7,060 nt of DNA from JAQUPP01 sp041649955 (lineage in GTDB: Bacteria > Patescibacteriota > Patescibacteriia > UBA2591 > JAQUPP01): the NCBI GenBank assembly GCA_041649955.1, contig JBAZMD010000029.1, positions 1-7,060 on the forward strand, given 5' to 3'. A program made the position numbers and the translations under genes. The notes under the pieces are model-generated. The model saw nothing but the letters and a program-made list of their open reading frames with translations, was not told where the DNA came from and did no database searches. Positions 1-6,322 of this stretch are shown piece by piece (positions within the stretch are counted from its first letter, which is position 1; each line of letters opens with the position of its first letter).

Positions 1-43
1 TGTAAAGATTTCTTGTTCTGTTTGGGTTATAGTATTCAGACAT
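1..43 (-). CDS. Start of a gene running off the left edge; possible PD-(D/E)XK-type nuclease family protein
   Basis: An ATG at 43-41 opens a frame that stays open to the window edge and gives 14 residues, MSEYYNPNRTRNLY. It follows the ATPase gene on the same strand after 54 bases, so it may be read through from the restriction operon or have its own start. The YNPxRTRNL pattern resembles, from memory, the beginning of a PD-(D/E)XK nuclease-like family common in Patescibacteria. Fourteen residues are too few to prove this and no catalytic residue lies in the window. No Shine-Dalgarno sequence is seen in front of the ATG. Confidence 0.45.
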   Translation of the reverse strand, partial: MSEYYNPNRTRNLY

Positions 44-97
44 AATTATTATTGGCCAATTTTTAGGTAGATTCCGATTCTTTATTATTGGGTATTA

Positions 98-1744
98 TTA
101 AAGAAGTTTCCTTAATCGTCCTTTAATATTTTCATAGACAAGCCTCAATTTTTGTTTCGCAATTTCTGTTAATAATGCTGTATGTCCAATGGCATTTCTA
201 ATTGGTTTATATTCAACTGCGTCTCGTACAAGTGAAGCGGTATTTTGTTGGTGTAAATTACCATCAACAACTTTTGCTAGAAAATCCATTCCCAAATAAC
301 TCAGATCATCATCGTGTTCTCTAATATCAAAACTAATATTTGCTTCTGATTTACGCTGTTGCTCACGCGGCCTCCATTCATTTATCTCGGTTACAGCAGG
401 AGAGGTTAAAGGCACTTGTTTTTCTTTTATATATTTGCGAATAAGATTTTCAGATAAAAAACAATCTACATATGCTGGGATATTAAATTCTGCATCTGGT
501 TGTTGTTCTTTTATCCATTTTTTTATTTCAACGTTTCCTTCTTCAATATAATCCTTTGCAGATAAATTATATAAACTACTTGCCCTTCTCTCCTTTATAG
601 TTTTACGAATATTTTCATCATCACCATCTTCATCTCTAGACAAACGAAATTTATCCCATTCATCACTGATTTTCTCTAATATTTTCTCCTTAAAAATTTT
701 TAGCAACTCTCCATATTTTAAGTCACCAGGAATAATACTTTCTCTACTAGTGGCAAATCTGTCAATTTTGTCTCCATCTAATTCATTAAAATGAATCTGA
801 CCATAAAGATAACTTGCTACATGTCTTGTAGAAAAATCTGGCATATGCTTTAAGATATCTCTTTCTCTTAATCTTCCATTTACAAACAAATCAATGCCAG
901 CTTTTTCTTCTGTTCCGGTAATTTTTAAATTACTTGGTTTTTTTACTGAAGCAACAAAGCCATTCATGTTTAAACTATCAATAATATTTATTGGTTTATT
1001 TTCAAGTACAGATAAAGTATCAAGATAAGGGTCAGTAAGTCTATTAATATTCCATAAAAATTCAGTTGCTTCTGATAAATCTTTTATGTCATTAAGTCCT
1101 ACTAGTTCATCATTAACAAAAATATTAAAGCTTTCATCAATTAACGAAAACCTAAAATATAGTGCAATAAGTTTTTTTAAGTAAGGAACTGTATTTTTAA
1201 TATTTTCTTTTGTTTGTTCAAAACAAATAATTGTTCCCTCCTCATGTTTTTGCGTATAAGGGTCAAACAATTTAGGACTAACTTCTCCCAATGAGTACTG
1301 ATCTGGTGTCATCTCTCGCTTAATTGCGATATCTAGGTCACTGTTATCAATCACACCACCTACATAATTAGTATTAGAAGTTTTAGATATAATACTTATT
1401 TTTTCAGCACAAGAGAGTAACGCTAATTTACCTATTCCTTTTGCACCAATGAAAGGCCTTTTTTTTCGTGGCGATAATATTTTACCATTTTTTCTTTTTG
1501 AATATCCGACTTTCAAAAATTTACTCTGGAAATCATCTGTATTCATCCCAATACCATCATCTTTTATAATGAAATTGTTATTATCTCTATCAATATAAAT
1601 CCATACATTATTTGCATCTGCATCCCACGCATTAGATATCGCTTCACCAAGTACAGTAATAAAATTTCTATACAAATTCCTACCCAGGCCATTTAAAACA
1701 CTAAGAGAAATTTCAAATTGAAATAATTTATTTTGTTTTTTCAT
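98..1744 (-). CDS. GHKL (MORC/MutL-like) ATPase of a restriction-modification operon
   Basis: A 548-residue cytoplasmic ATP-binding protein. Residues about 25-130 hold a Bergerat-fold ATPase: an N-box with E34, N38 and D41 (EAISNAWDAD), a G1 box DDGIGMN at 62-68, and a glycine-rich lid GAKGIGK at 100-106. Residues about 280-340 look like the second, S5-like domain, with FATSRES near 330-336. Then comes a charged stretch (370-390) and a helical C-terminus containing RNAIGH at 516-521, an Rx4H motif as in HEPN RNases. I start it at the ATG at 1744, which overlaps the end of the C5-methyltransferase gene by 17 nt and implies coupled translation; a TTG 12 codons upstream is possible but less likely. 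GHKL ATPases in restriction operons are a described class; an ATP-driven conformational or clamp role in restriction is inferred. No transmembrane segment or signal peptide is seen. Confidence 0.85.
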   Translation of the reverse strand: MKKQNKLFQFEISLSVLNGLGRNLYRNFITVLGEAISNAWDADANNVWIYIDRDNNNFIIKDDGIGMNTDDFQSKFLKVGYSKRKNGKILSPRKKRPFIGAKGIGKLALLSCAEKISIISKTSNTNYVGGVIDNSDLDIAIKREMTPDQYSLGEVSPKLFDPYTQKHEEGTIICFEQTKENIKNTVPYLKKLIALYFRFSLIDESFNIFVNDELVGLNDIKDLSEATEFLWNINRLTDPYLDTLSVLENKPINIIDSLNMNGFVASVKKPSNLKITGTEEKAGIDLFVNGRLRERDILKHMPDFSTRHVASYLYGQIHFNELDGDKIDRFATSRESIIPGDLKYGELLKIFKEKILEKISDEWDKFRLSRDEDGDDENIRKTIKERRASSLYNLSAKDYIEEGNVEIKKWIKEQQPDAEFNIPAYVDCFLSENLIRKYIKEKQVPLTSPAVTEINEWRPREQQRKSEANISFDIREHDDDLSYLGMDFLAKVVDGNLHQQNTASLVRDAVEYKPIRNAIGHTALLTEIAKQKLRLVYENIKGRLRKLL

Positions 1745-2768
1745 AGTATTTACTGAAATGATTTTTAATAGTTTTACCAATAATAAAACCTAATTGCGGA
1801 GGAACGGCATTTCCTATGTGTCTACCAATTTTTGAAGACGGAAGGTCTCCAAAGTTATAAGAAAGAGGAAAAGTTTGCAATAATGCACCTTCTCTTAAAG
1901 AAATAGCTCTATCTTGTTCGGGATGTCCAAAACGCCCAGAACCATAACTAGTAAATTGCGTTGTGATAGTAGGAGATACATTATTCCATCCCATCCTTCC
2001 ATAAACAGAAGTATATGTTTGACCACTATCTTTTTTATAACATTTTGGTAATAATTTTTTATCCCAATCCTTCCAAGTTCCTTTTGGTTTAGATTGACGA
2101 ATACGTAACATATTAATTTGAGTAAGATTCTTTGCTTGATGCATAGAATCTTTTTTATCTTTTTGCCCAGCACGTATTTTGGGAAGTCCTTTTATAACAT
2201 CTTTTACGGTTATATAATTATCCTTATTATGCGTTTTTTCTGGCACAGTAATTTTCCCTAATTTTGATGCTAATAAAATTAAACGGCTCCTATTTTGTGG
2301 TACACCGTAATTGGGAGCATAAACTACTTTATAATCAACTTCATAATTCATCTCTTTTAAATTGCTTATAAAATTTTCAAAGACATCAGTTTTAACTACA
2401 CCACGAACATTTTCCATTGATACAATATCAGGTTTTATTACCTTAATTGCACGTACAAAATGATCTAATAAATTCCACCTGTCATCTTTACCCTTTTTCC
2501 GTATCTTAAAAGTATGGGAAGAAAATGGCTGACATGGGGCACATCCAACAAGAACCTTAAGACTACTTTTTGAATAAAGTTTTTTTAAATTATTAAAATC
2601 ATAATCTTCAATATCAGCACATATAAATTTAGTTTTATTATTATTTTCATAAGGAACAGAACACGACTTATCATTATCAAGTCCAGCTAAAACGCTAATA
2701 CCCGATCTCTGAAGACCATAAGTTAAACCACCTATTCCACAAAATAAATCAATTGCTTGTATTCTCAT
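1728..2768 (-). CDS. DNA (cytosine-5-)-methyltransferase
   Basis: It transfers a methyl group from S-adenosylmethionine to C5 of cytosine in a specific DNA site. The 346 residues carry the canonical motifs in order: motif I DLFCGIGG (7-14), motif IV GCAPCQPFSS with catalytic C79, motif VI ENV (119-121), motif VIII QNRSR (158-162), a target-recognition region around 170-290 that includes SPTITTQF, and motif X GNAVPP (319-324). The length is near the minimum for the family, so the recognition domain is compact. The gene is third in the operon, 34 nt after the endonuclease gene, and its last 17 nt overlap the ATPase start. It probably protects host DNA from the neighbouring nuclease, or serves with the ATPase; its target cannot be read from the sequence. 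Enzyme class is very secure. Confidence 0.95.
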   Translation of the reverse strand: MRIQAIDLFCGIGGLTYGLQRSGISVLAGLDNDKSCSVPYENNNKTKFICADIEDYDFNNLKKLYSKSSLKVLVGCAPCQPFSSHTFKIRKKGKDDRWNLLDHFVRAIKVIKPDIVSMENVRGVVKTDVFENFISNLKEMNYEVDYKVVYAPNYGVPQNRSRLILLASKLGKITVPEKTHNKDNYITVKDVIKGLPKIRAGQKDKKDSMHQAKNLTQINMLRIRQSKPKGTWKDWDKKLLPKCYKKDSGQTYTSVYGRMGWNNVSPTITTQFTSYGSGRFGHPEQDRAISLREGALLQTFPLSYNFGDLPSSKIGRHIGNAVPPQLGFIIGKTIKNHFSKYYEKTK

Positions 2769-2770
2769 AA

Positions 2771-2778
2771 CTCTTTCT
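2771..2778 (-). promoter_or_regulatory. Probable ribosome binding site of the C5-methyltransferase
   Basis: The coding strand reads AGAAAGAG two bases before the ATG at 2768. The purine-rich match is imperfect and the effective spacing is short, but it is the only such stretch in the 34-nt gap after the endonuclease stop, and it supports this ATG as the start. Confidence 0.4.
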
Positions 2779-2802
2779 AATAAAATTTAGGAATTTATTT
2801 AC

Positions 2803-3600
2803 TTAATCTATTTTTGTTTCAATTATCTTTTTAAATTTTTTTTCTAATTCTGGTCTTATTTTTTCTCCAACTTCTTCATAAATTTTGACTAAATCCTCAA
2901 AAGCGCCAGTTCCACCAAGATAATCCCAAAAATCTTTTCCGATAAGGAAATCTTTACCTTTGTCAAAAAATTTAATACATGTCCATCTTTGATATTCTTG
3001 CGGTGCGTAGGGATTATAATACATACCTAAAAATATTTTAACCTTTATTCCTTCTTTTGCTCTCATTGCATAAATTTCTAGAAGATCTCTTTTAGCAGCA
3101 CGCATTTCATTTTTATTTGGCTTTGGTCCTTTTATCTCAAAATATATTTCTTCACCTTTATTTCCTTCAAGATAAAGATCAACTGTTTGAATTCTATTAA
3201 CGAAATTTTTATTACCCTGACTTGCATTATAAATTTCTTCTGACTCTTTTTTATGATTTGGCTCTCGTTTTACACTATCAAGATCACTGAGTATATTCTC
3301 AAATGTTTTTTGTGCTTCATTTGTAATTTTACCTTGTAGTTTCTCTGTCCCTTGTAATTTTTTTGCCACTTTAAAATTTTCTTTGGCAATAATTTTTGCA
3401 ATTGATTCGTGCCAATTACCAAGTGCGGTTTCACAACCATGTATAAATCCTTTTGCTAAATAACCCTTTTTTGTAAAAAGAGCATATTGAAAGGGCTTTG
3501 CTGAATCCTCATCGCTTAAATCATATTCTTCAATTTTTCTTAAAATTTTTTCTTTAAGAAATTGATAAATCTCAATTTTTAAATTTTTTGATAATGCCAT
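2803..3600 (-). CDS. TdeIII-like type II restriction endonuclease
   Basis: A 265-residue protein predicted to cut unmethylated DNA. It has a PD-(D/E)XK-type core: D141 in TVDLYLEG, then E155-I-K157 in YFEIKGPKPNK, followed by a helix with AAKRDLLEIYAMR. The N-terminal part (about 36-76, PFQYALFTKKGYLAKGFIHG, then IAKIIAKENF) and the EIKGPKPNK..KRDLL stretch match my memory of the TdeIII family, whose characterised members cut GGNCC. That site is a family expectation, not something shown here. The gene starts one base after the stop of the first methyltransferase and uses an AAGGA site lying in that gene's last codons. Having the nuclease read second, after a methyltransferase, would favour protection first. 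The alternative is another PD-(D/E)XK type II family; the restriction role is secure from context, the family less so. Confidence 0.78.
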   Translation of the reverse strand: MALSKNLKIEIYQFLKEKILRKIEEYDLSDEDSAKPFQYALFTKKGYLAKGFIHGCETALGNWHESIAKIIAKENFKVAKKLQGTEKLQGKITNEAQKTFENILSDLDSVKREPNHKKESEEIYNASQGNKNFVNRIQTVDLYLEGNKGEEIYFEIKGPKPNKNEMRAAKRDLLEIYAMRAKEGIKVKIFLGMYYNPYAPQEYQRWTCIKFFDKGKDFLIGKDFWDYLGGTGAFEDLVKIYEEVGEKIRPELEKKFKKIIETKID

Positions 3601-3601
3601 A

Positions 3602-5191
3602 TTATTTTTCCTTTTTTAGATGAAAAATTATTTCCGAATAGGGCGACTTATCCCGTTCGGTTCTATTTAATACTGGTCGTTTAAATTGATTTATAATCTT
3701 CATTCCCGATTGTTTCGCAATCGTGGGGTAGAGATTATATTTATCATTTGCCACAAGAAATACATCAAAATCGTCCGATAAAAACTTCCGGCAATTTAAT
3801 AAAACTTTTGAAATACCGTCTATATAAGAAGTTCTCGCTTCTAAACCTTGTCCTTTGTATAAAGGCCCAATTTCTAATTCATCTTGACGTTTAAAACTAA
3901 ATAAATCATAAGCATAAGCGTGTTGCTCGTGATAATCAATCTGTCCAACATAAGGCGGTGAGGTAAAAATTCCTTTAATTTTTTGCTTTTGCAGAATATC
4001 AAAGAATTTTTTGTTTCTTTCTTTTACTTTTTTAAAAATATCAACTGTTCTTGAATCAGCTGTAATAACTGCGGAATAGGAATTTGTTTTTAATTCCGCA
4101 AAATTTTTGAGTCTATTCATAGTATCAACCGCATAACGGTCAAACCAATCTTTTATTGAAAAAATTGGTTTACAAATCTTTCTATGTTTCCAACAATAAT
4201 AAGTGGTAACTTGTGGGTACTTAAGGGTCGCTAAATCTGAATGTGTGGTTGCGCGACATGATCGTATTGTTCGACTTAAAATTACAGCAAGAATTTTTTT
4301 ATTTTTAACATCTTTTATTTTTTTGATTTGTTTAAAAGCAAAATCAATTTCTTTTCGAACATTTGCGATATACCACCTATCTAAAAAGCTTTTTGAAGTA
4401 AAATGATTAAGTTCTATTTTATATTTTTTAACCAGACTATTATAGATTTTTAAAAATTCCCTTTCTTTTTCAATAGAATATTTTTTTTCATTTATTTGTC
4501 CCTTTTGAACTTTATACTTAAATTCGGGACTAGGAAAATATTTATTATTAAAATCTGCCATTTTAGCTAACAATTCATTTTCAAAAATGGTTATATTACT
4601 ATCGTCTTCATAATTTGCAATTGCTTGCCTAATTTTATTTACATCATTTTCAAGGGTAGACAGATTATAAGTAAGCAATTTTGTTTCTGTTATCATGCTA
4701 TTAAATCGAGATATATCCATGCCGATGGCATGGATTTTCATTTCGTGAGCTTGAACAAGTGTAGTTCCTGATCCTGAGAATGGATCAAGTATAATATCAC
4801 CTGGTTTAAAATAGATATCTTTTTTAAAATTATCTATATGTTTGTCAATAAAATATTCAACTAGTTGCGGGATAAATTTACCTTTATATGGATGTAAACG
4901 ATGAACATGTTTGGTTGTGTCTTTTTCTCTGAGATTATCAAAAGACAATGCCCAATTTAAATCATTGCCAAGTTTTTTTTTCCAATTAAGCTCACGATTT
5001 CCACTATATGATTTATAATATTTTTTTAAATCATTAATATTAACAAAAACGGAACTACCGCCATTGTGTTTTTGAACTTTTCCATATTGGACAAGATAAG
5101 AAATATTAGATTCGCTAATTTCGCGACTAAGAAAATTACTTGCCCACTGACTCGCTTCTTTAATTGTGAGAAGATTTTTTGTTTGTTGCAT
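3602..5191 (-). CDS. Site-specific DNA methyltransferase (amino-methylating, likely N4-cytosine) with N-terminal HTH-like domain
   Basis: A 529-residue SAM-dependent enzyme, first in the operon. Residues about 5-58 (LLTIKEASQWA, then GGSSVFVNINDLKKYY) look like a MerR/excisionase-type DNA-binding domain. The conserved LHPYKGKFIPQLVEYFID (99-116) leads into the SAM-binding motif DPFSGSGTT (136-144). A long middle region follows (about 170-400, with TIRSCRATTHSDL), then the catalytic motif TSPPY (410-414). TSPPY is typical of N4-cytosine enzymes, although N6-adenine enzymes of this group cannot be excluded. The order, SAM motif, then a long probable target-recognition region, then catalytic motif, fits the alpha class. 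The ATG is preceded by no Shine-Dalgarno site but lies just below a candidate extended -10, so the message may be almost leaderless. A run of nine A residues encodes K71-K73. It most likely protects DNA from the adjacent nuclease. Confidence 0.92.
   Translation of the reverse strand: MQQTKNLLTIKEASQWASNFLSREISESNISYLVQYGKVQKHNGGSSVFVNINDLKKYYKSYSGNRELNWKKKLGNDLNWALSFDNLREKDTTKHVHRLHPYKGKFIPQLVEYFIDKHIDNFKKDIYFKPGDIILDPFSGSGTTLVQAHEMKIHAIGMDISRFNSMITETKLLTYNLSTLENDVNKIRQAIANYEDDSNITIFENELLAKMADFNNKYFPSPEFKYKVQKGQINEKKYSIEKEREFLKIYNSLVKKYKIELNHFTSKSFLDRWYIANVRKEIDFAFKQIKKIKDVKNKKILAVILSRTIRSCRATTHSDLATLKYPQVTTYYCWKHRKICKPIFSIKDWFDRYAVDTMNRLKNFAELKTNSYSAVITADSRTVDIFKKVKERNKKFFDILQKQKIKGIFTSPPYVGQIDYHEQHAYAYDLFSFKRQDELEIGPLYKGQGLEARTSYIDGISKVLLNCRKFLSDDFDVFLVANDKYNLYPTIAKQSGMKIINQFKRPVLNRTERDKSPYSEIIFHLKKEK
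3609..3613 (-). promoter_or_regulatory. Ribosome binding site of the endonuclease, inside the methyltransferase gene
   Basis: The coding strand reads AAGGA eight bases before the ATG at 3600. It is the clearest Shine-Dalgarno site in the operon. It sits in the final codons of the upstream methyltransferase, so ribosomes finishing that gene cover it and nuclease synthesis is probably coupled to methyltransferase synthesis. Confidence 0.65.
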
Positions 5192-5192
5192 A

Positions 5193-5209
5193 ATTATAAC
5201 TACATTGTA
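5193..5209 (-). promoter_or_regulatory. Candidate promoter of the restriction-modification operon
   Basis: On the coding strand TGATACAAT (hexamer TACAAT at 5209-5204) is an extended -10 element of the TGN type. A second, perfect TATAAT lies at 5198-5193, only a few bases before the ATG. No good -35 is found 17 bases above TACAAT, which is tolerable for an extended -10. Transcription from TACAAT would begin within about 10 nt of the start codon, matching the absence of a ribosome binding site. It is the only promoter-like stretch before the four-gene operon. Confidence 0.45.
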
Positions 5210-5216
5210 TCACAAT
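5204..5216. repeat. 13-bp palindrome overlapping the operon -10; candidate operator
   Basis: ATTGTATCACAAT is a perfect inverted repeat with 5-bp arms (ATTGT/ACAAT) and a 3-bp centre. It contains the candidate TACAAT -10 of the methyltransferase promoter, so a protein bound here would block transcription. The best local candidate is the methyltransferase itself through its N-terminal HTH-like domain, as is known for M.SsoII-type enzymes. Binding is inferred only. Confidence 0.4.
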
Positions 5217-5225
5217 TTTTTTATT

Positions 5226-5248
5226 TAGGGGGTTAATCCCCTATTTTT
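5226..5248 (+). terminator. Weak hairpin with T-tract on the plus strand
   Basis: TAGGGG and CCCCTA form a 6-bp stem around GTTAAT, followed by TTTTT on the plus strand. The geometry fits a small Rho-independent terminator, but no plus-strand gene precedes it. It could stop antisense transcription, or simply be a by-product of the repeat at 5233-5242. Read on the minus strand, the direction of the genes, there is no T-tract. Confidence 0.25.
5233..5242. repeat. Left copy of a 10-bp direct repeat (TTAATCCCCT)
   Basis: The same ten bases occur at 6323-6332, where they are the last codons and stop of the intact metallo-hydrolase gene. The two copies bracket fic and the metallo-hydrolase remnant, about 1.08 kb. 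A related TTATTCCCCT lies at 5247-5256, the end of the remnant. They may mark the ends of an inserted segment. Confidence 0.4.
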
Positions 5249-5345
5249 ATTCCCCTGTTTTAAACATTTTTCCGTGGCCGGGAATGATGTAATTCGCGAT
5301 TTTTAAAATCTTTTTTCTGCTTTCCAGGAGCTGTTTTTCATTTTT
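5247..5345 (-). pseudogene. 3' remnant of a second metallo-beta-lactamase-fold hydrolase gene
   Basis: The 95 bases 5251-5345 match 6327-6421 of the intact hydrolase gene without gaps, with nine differences. Read on the minus strand they encode the hydrolase C-terminus from NEKQLLESRKK to the zinc-ligand PGHG motif and MFKTGE, and end in their own in-phase TAA at 5247. The differences change only D to N and V to I; the rest are silent, and the final codon just outside the match gives E instead of D. This pattern means the copy diverged while it was still a working gene, so it is a relic of another allele or paralogue. Upstream of 5345 the match stops abruptly inside the last codons of fic, and an in-frame TAG follows in the hydrolase frame. 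It lacks the HxHxDH metal site and is not functional. Confidence 0.85.
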
Positions 5346-6222
5346 CTAACCCAATTTTCCAAACTCCTTTTTCACGAAAAGCCGGAATAGTTTGCCGTTT
5401 AGCTTTATTAAGAAGAATGGTTATAGACTCATTTTTCTTTTTGGCATATTCTGAAAGCCTTATAATTTTATACCCTTTTAAATAAGTAATTCTTTTATGA
5501 AAAGATTCTAAAAGCGCCAATGATAAAACTTTATCCATAATTGCAGTTTTTTTCTTATTGCTATTTCTATATTCCCCAAATGATTTATAATAAACAGCTT
5601 TTTCTTTATCACGAATAATAATCGGCGGGAACCCCATCTGTATCAATTGATAATTAATCAGAACGCGTCCGATTCTTCCATTGCCATCACAAAAAGGATG
5701 AATATGTTCAAATTCCAGATGAAATTTAGAAATTTTTTCAAGAAAATATTCTGTATGACGACTTGAGTATTCCAAAAGTACAGTGTCAATCATAGCCTCA
5801 ATATGTTCCGGAGCAGGCGCAATATATGTTCCTACTCGGACATATTCATGCTGCTTTCTAAATCTTCCTGCAATATCTTCATTTATATTTAAGATTAGCA
5901 TCTTATGCAGAAGCAAAATTAAATCTTTATCAAGATTTCTGGTGCTTATTTTTTCTTTTATATATTTAAATACTCTCGCCAAATTTTTTGCTTCAAAAAC
6001 TTCGCGCACTGACACATTACGGGAAACTTCCATATCTAAAAGTATTTTTTCCGTTTCGGAAATAGTGAGAGTTGAATTTTCTATGGCATTGGAATTATAG
6101 ACAGATTCCGGCAGTTCAGCTTCAAAAACAATATCCAAAAGCGATTCTTTATTTTTTTTCAAAGAATCATATTCTCGTTTTAATGAATTAATTTTTTCCT
6201 TAATATCTTTTGATATAGTCAT
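5338..6222 (-). CDS. fic: Fic-family protein, class II (N-terminal inhibitory motif), with C-terminal HTH-like domain
   Basis: A 294-residue cytoplasmic protein of the family that usually transfers AMP from ATP onto hydroxyl side chains of target proteins. The complete catalytic motif HPFCDGNGRIGR lies at 175-186. An N-terminal inhibitory motif S44-NAI-E48-N49 fits the (S/T)xxxE(G/N) signature, so activity is probably held in check within the same chain and no separate antitoxin is needed. The flap region GTYIAPAPEHIEAM lies at 131-144. Residues about 250-292 (LSEYAKKKN, then TIPAFREKGVWKI) resemble an excisionase/MerR-type HTH, suggesting DNA binding. The last two codons and the TGA stop lie in the hydrolase remnant, so the original C-terminus may have been slightly trimmed or replaced. 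It has its own strong promoter with repeated TTCACG boxes. The target protein is unknown; a stress or signalling role, or dormant-toxin behaviour, are both possible. Confidence 0.93.
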   Translation of the reverse strand: MTISKDIKEKINSLKREYDSLKKNKESLLDIVFEAELPESVYNSNAIENSTLTISETEKILLDMEVSRNVSVREVFEAKNLARVFKYIKEKISTRNLDKDLILLLHKMLILNINEDIAGRFRKQHEYVRVGTYIAPAPEHIEAMIDTVLLEYSSRHTEYFLEKISKFHLEFEHIHPFCDGNGRIGRVLINYQLIQMGFPPIIIRDKEKAVYYKSFGEYRNSNKKKTAIMDKVLSLALLESFHKRITYLKGYKIIRLSEYAKKKNESITILLNKAKRQTIPAFREKGVWKIGLEK

Positions 6223-6253
6223 AATTAGTAGATTATCGTTAATTTATACTATA

Positions 6254-6282
6254 ATTATAGCAAATTCACGCTAAAATGTCAA
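6254..6282 (-). promoter_or_regulatory. Perfect consensus sigma-70-type promoter of fic
   Basis: The coding strand has TTGACA at 6282-6277, a 17-base spacer, and TATAAT at 6259-6254. Both hexamers and the spacing are exact consensus. The start point would fall near 6247, giving a leader of about 25 nt before the ATG at 6222. A promoter this strong in front of a potential toxin or regulator suggests it is normally repressed, and one TTCACG box lies in its spacer. Confidence 0.85.
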
Positions 6283-6321
6283 TATACCGTGAATTTTGCT
6301 TAAAAATAGGTGAAATTCACG
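6260..6321. promoter_or_regulatory. Repeated TTCACG/CGTGAA boxes; candidate operator array of fic
   Basis: Plus-strand boxes are GCAAATTCACG (6260-6270), CGTGAATTTTGC (6288-6299) and the 11-bp palindrome GTGAAATTCAC (6310-6320, followed by G). The first two form a long inverted repeat with arms of about 11 bp and a 17-bp gap that holds the -35 hexamer. The second and third start 21 bp apart, about two helical turns, so a protein could bind them on one face. The first box lies between the -35 and -10. Repression by the Fic HTH-like domain is inferred. Confidence 0.65.
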
Positions 6322-6322
6322 T

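Noticed and set aside
51..60. Perfect 10-bp palindrome ATTGGCCAAT between the ATPase gene and the next gene start
   Set aside because: It is short, occurs once, and has no promoter hexamers arranged around it, so I could not support an operator.
1895..2173. Minus-strand open frame of 92 codons
   Set aside because: It lies wholly inside the C5-methyltransferase gene, which has all its motifs in another frame; its product has no recognisable motif.
3125..3868. Two GGNCC sites (GGTCC 3125-3129, GGCCC 3864-3868) as evidence of avoidance of the presumed target
   Set aside because: The window is short and AT-rich, only a few sites are expected, my count was by eye, and the recognition site itself is unproven.
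4203..4406. Plus-strand open frame of 67 codons
   Set aside because: It is antisense to the middle of the N4-type methyltransferase, with no promoter, ribosome binding site or motif.
5783..6100. Plus-strand open frame of 105 codons
   Set aside because: It is the antisense shadow of the fic catalytic region and its codons mirror the conserved Fic residues.
5338..6222. Fic plus a separate small antitoxin gene as a two-gene toxin-antitoxin module
   Set aside because: No small partner frame is found on either side, and the inhibitory SxxxEN motif is already inside the Fic chain.
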